A DNA stretch of 64,000 nt, from assembly GCF_026914265.1 (NCBI RefSeq), contig NC_069123.1, positions 32,224,678 through 32,288,677 of the forward strand, read 5' to 3'. Positions 60,988 to 64,000 of this stretch are shown in pieces. Position numbers and translations under genes: made by a program. The notes beneath the pieces were generated by a model, which saw only the letters and a list, made by a program, of their open reading frames with translations, did not search any database and was not told where the DNA came from. Each line of letters begins with the position of its first letter. The first letter of the stretch is position 1. This stretch comes from Mya arenaria (taxonomy: Eukaryota; Mollusca; Bivalvia; Myida; Myidae).

Positions 60988-61231
60988 GATTTCCGGTTAG
61001 CGCAGTTGTTAGCGCTTGCGACTCATTCGAAACTCTTCGGCAATTCCCACTGTTTTCGATGGAAAATGGCCAAGGAGTTCCGAATGCTTGCGACCCAGGT
61101 TTGTGGTCATCAAGCCAGACACTCCGGTTTCCCCTGCAACACAAGTTCACACTCTCGCGTGACATCCTGCCAACGAGAGTAATTAATATAAAGAAATAAT
61201 AACTTGTTACATAATCGTTGTAAAAAAAACA
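60985..61231 (+). repeat. tRNA-derived SINE, copy 3 (interrupted)
   Basis: Head GGTTAGCGCAGTTGTTAGCG, interrupted at 61023-61085, then ACCCAGGTTTGTGGTCATCA, CACTCTCGCGTGACATCC and tail AATAATAACTTGTTACATAA. Same family as 25661-25890 and 44915-45145. Confidence 0.7.
61023..61085. repeat. Palindromic element, copy 3, nested in a SINE
   Basis: TTCGAAACTCTTCGGCAATT ... GGCCAAGGAGTTCCGAA; flanked on both sides by GCTTGCGAC (61014-61022 and 61086-61094), a 9-base direct duplication consistent with insertion. Confidence 0.65.
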
Positions 61232-61379
61232 ACAAAAAACATGTTTAAACAAAGTACGACAGGTAAGAACGTCAATAATCATAGAATTTTAATGTCGAAT
61301 ATTTTGAAAAATACTGTAATTCTATTGGTTCAAAAATGATTTCAACCATTGAACTGTATTGTTTCTACAGAGCAAGTCC

Positions 61380-61665
61380 AAACATTACCCCATGAAAGGT
61401 CTATATAAACTCTTCCGATATACTAAGTTTGGTAGTAATAGGCCAATCCTAATTAAAGTTATTCAATACCAACCTTTTTTTCTATTTTTAGTATCAGCGA
61501 CCTTGACCTTAGGGGCCTCAAACGCATTCCCATGAAAGGTCTTTATAAACTCTTCCTTTATACCAATTCGGTCGTAATTTGTCAACCCTAACTGAAATTA
61601 AAAAATACAATGTACCGACCATTTCCTACTTTTAAAAACAGTGACCTTGATCTTGACCTAGCTCA
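61380..61665 (+). repeat. Diverged tandem repeat, two units of about 135 bp
   Basis: 'ccatgaaaggtct(a/t)tataaactcttcc', 'agtttggt/aattcggt' 'cgtaat' and 'gaccttgac' recur in order in both halves. Confidence 0.6.
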
Positions 61666-61866
61666 GGCTTCTTATACACACTTTTTTGCTCATACGGTTT
61701 CCGTTTTCTTTGAAAATCAGCACATTCGAGCTTCAATTCTGGCTTCGCTGGTAATATAAATAAACATAATGGTTTTCGTCAAAAACGCCTTTACTAGAAT
61801 GATAATGTGCACTCGTGCAAATTAATCACATGTTTTTGAAAAAAAAATAACAACATTTTATTAGCG

Positions 61867-62130
61867 TTGACGTCATGACTATAAATAGCGACCTGTCATC
61901 ATAGTATAATTATATACAAACTATTTAAATCATTGCCAAACCAAAATCAATAATATCATGACCAGTCAGCATAGCATATAAAAAACTATTGAAGTCGTTG
62001 CCTAACCAAGTTCATCCAGGGGAGTGACCGAATGACGTCATGACTATAAATAGCGACCAGTCAGCATGGCATTTCAAACTATTGAAGTCATTGCCAAACC
62101 AAAATCATTCAGTGGAGTGACCTAATAAAC
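61867..62130 (+). repeat. Tandem repeat carrying CRE and TATA motifs
   Basis: Three related units with 'ctattgaagtc(g/a)ttgcc(t/a)aacca' and 'gaccagtcagcat'. Two hold TGACGTCA (61868-61875, 62033-62040) followed 5 bases later by TATAAATA (61880-61887, 62045-62052). No gene is seen directly downstream. Confidence 0.7.
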
Positions 62131-62286
62131 AATACAACTGACGTCAATTGACCATAAAGGTTTGTATTCTTTGAGTACCATTCGTAACACAAATATTCAC
62201 TTTTCATTGTTATGTTTTAATATGTTACGTATGTATTTTATTCATGTCAGAAAATAGCTTATTGAGCTCTTTTTCTGGTTATCATG

Positions 62287-62465
62287 TACAGTCGAACCCC
62301 GTTGGTTCGAACTCGCAGGGACCGGCGAAAATACTTCGAGCGTCGTAAAGTTCGAGCCGAGCGGGATGGTTAACATTCAGTATAAAGAAATCGGTCCTCT
62401 AAATCAAGTTCGAGCCAACGAATAATTCGAGCCAAAGGAGTTCGAGCAAACGGGTTTCGACTGTA
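62287..62465. mobile_element. MITE, CAGTTGAACCC family, copy 3
   Basis: TACAGTCGAACCCCGTTGGT and GGGTTTCGACTGTA; the best-kept copy, TA at both ends. Confidence 0.8.
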
Positions 62466-64000
62466 CCAGACTTTTAATTAAGATTCTTGTATCTTGTATC
62501 ATACATTCCGTTTACAAAGACGACGGTTACGCTAAACAACAAAATCGACATATCAATACTAACATAATGTGCGTAGCGTTAAGTGGACGTGTATCAATCA
62601 ATCCACTGTGTCCACAGAACGTTTTTCACGCACGCGTATAAACCAATTTACTGCGTTTACAGATATTGATATATAAAAGTTGATTAGAGAAGATGGTCTG
62701 CCTTATTAGAACAGATATTAATTGCTTGAGTGATCAGATCAAAACGAACGATCGATTACGTATCCCCATTGTTTTAACCAGGAAGACTTGTACGTTGAAG
62801 ACAACCAATCACATACCAAATATCGACGACTACTAGTAATATATCAGGGCCAAACACATAATTTTGTGCATTTCTTTCCTCTAATCCTTTTTCCTTTCCC
62901 CCTCTTATCATCCTTTCCCCTCTTATCATCCCACCGTATATTTCCTCTCCAACATTATGTCTTCCTTTTCACTATTATCTACCCGACCTTTATTTTCCCT
63001 CTCCCGCATTTTGTAAATGTAATGCTCAAAATAAATAGCTATTAACATTTGTTTTTAAATTCATAACTTTGTCACATTACAAATGACAACAATGACAAAA
63101 TATGCATCGCCTTTCCTTGCACAAAAGGGGCGTTTTTCTGCATTACGCGTTAGTTCTTTGCCCTTGTTCTCATCGAAGATATTATTGTGACTGGGATATT
63201 CTGCATTTAATTATTGATACAATTTTCTCGACATCATGGGAAAGTATATTGTTACAGGAGCGCTTTTTTTGTGTAAGTGGTTTGGTATTTGGTATATATC
63301 ATATCACGCGTGGGAACATTCTTTGTTTTAACAATTTCTTTGATGTTTAATATCATGATCATGACAGTTCAAAGTCCGAACATTTTAAGGGCCGTCCACA
63401 CTGTATTTCTTGTTTGAAGGACCAAAACATGAAGTGTTTATTTTTTTATTATAAATTAGTTTTAAGGTTCAGTATTTAGCAAGCACAATACATTCATCCG
63501 TTGTAACATGTGAATGTGTATTTAGGAGTTGGGAAAATTATATGAGAGAAGACTTTCAATCAAAAAGCATTTGCATTTTTTCGGTAATGTCTATATACCA
63601 TATGCCAAATTAATAAAAAGTTTAAAACAAATGTGTCAAAAGAGTAAATACTACGCTATCAACAATATCGTGTGCTTTTATGGTTGTTGCAGTTATTTTA
63701 GGCAAGATATTTGCCTTTCTCTAACCAGGAAATGCATTAAATAAACTATTTTCGACTATTTTATTGAAATTATATAATCAAGAGTCCGCAAGACATGCAT
63801 TGGGTAGTCTGAGGCATTTTGACATAAAATCATACATATACTGTGGCAACTTTTCTGGAAAAATACAAATGTATTTTTTATTTAAAAGCTGATAAAATAA
63901 AAGATGTATTTTTTTACGCATGAAAATTAACTGTTCCTTAAAACACTGGACGTTCTAAACAACGTTTTACGCTTTAAAAACAAGAGCGGGAGGACGCTTG
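62466..64000. other. AT-rich stretch, no gene recognised
   Basis: Short open frames at 62788-63045, 63102-63350 and 63529-63744 have AT-driven composition and no recognisable domain. A pyrimidine-rich tract (CCTTTCCCCTCTTATCATCC) lies near 62890-62940. Confidence 0.4.

Noticed and set aside
60712-60995. 8-bp target duplication for the CAGTG-ended fold-back element
   Set aside because: Flanks TTGTCACA and TGGATTTC do not match, so a hAT assignment is not supported.

Overview
This is a eukaryotic nuclear window. It is AT-rich and intron-bearing, and it is crowded with short non-autonomous transposons, tRNA-derived SINEs and minisatellites. The repeat mix (satellite-core arrays ending in a tetranucleotide tract like the 'pearl' elements of bivalves, TTAA-flanked inverted-repeat elements) and the gene content point to a bivalve mollusc; the species is not determined. 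That placement is inference from repeat style, not a database result.

Four protein-coding genes can be assembled with consistent splice sites and reading frames. (1) Plus strand, 1577-5214: a three-exon secreted, cysteine-free Gly/Arg/Asp-rich protein of 664 aa with twelve RGD tripeptides in a coding minisatellite. (2) Minus strand, 37125-21014: an 11-exon ubiquitin-specific protease of the USP31/USP43 type, 1374 aa, with catalytic Cys89, His622 and Asp639/640 all visible. (3) Plus strand, 42580-45450: a three-exon MGMT (O6-methylguanine-DNA methyltransferase), 188 aa, with the PCHR active site. (4) Plus strand, 50572-57189: a four-exon mucin-like Thr/Ser-rich protein of 138 aa with a signal peptide and a C-terminal hydrophobic segment that looks like a GPI-anchor signal. 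No operon-like or pathway link between the four is apparent; they look like unrelated neighbours.

Region by region: 1-1.4 kb, upstream sequence; 1.4-5.3 kb, RGD gene; 5.3-7.3 kb, AT-rich with no gene seen; 7.3-20.6 kb, a gene-free repeat belt (pearl-like array, 28-bp, 31-bp and 40-bp tandem repeats, several inverted-repeat elements, a hAT-type element); 20.6-37.4 kb, USP31-like gene with repeat-filled introns; 37.9-41.9 kb, hAT-type element, pearl-like array and unassigned sequence; 41.9-45.7 kb, a 16-bp minisatellite and MGMT; 46.2-50 kb, a TTAA element and a 57-bp tandem repeat; 50.5-57.4 kb, mucin-like gene whose introns hold several repeats; 57.4-64 kb, gene-free with MITEs, SINE, small palindromes and a CRE/TATA-bearing tandem repeat.

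The most notable observations are: the RGD-rich secreted protein; a minisatellite in the USP intron built from the last coding bases of exon 6 plus its splice donor; pearl-like arrays that carry perfect palindromic estrogen-response-element and DR1 nuclear-receptor motifs; a TTAA-flanked MITE with a tRNA-like core; and a 45-63 bp palindromic element, one copy of which is nested in a SINE with a target-site duplication. No retrovirus, LTR element, Polinton, CRISPR array or intact tRNA/rRNA gene was recognised.
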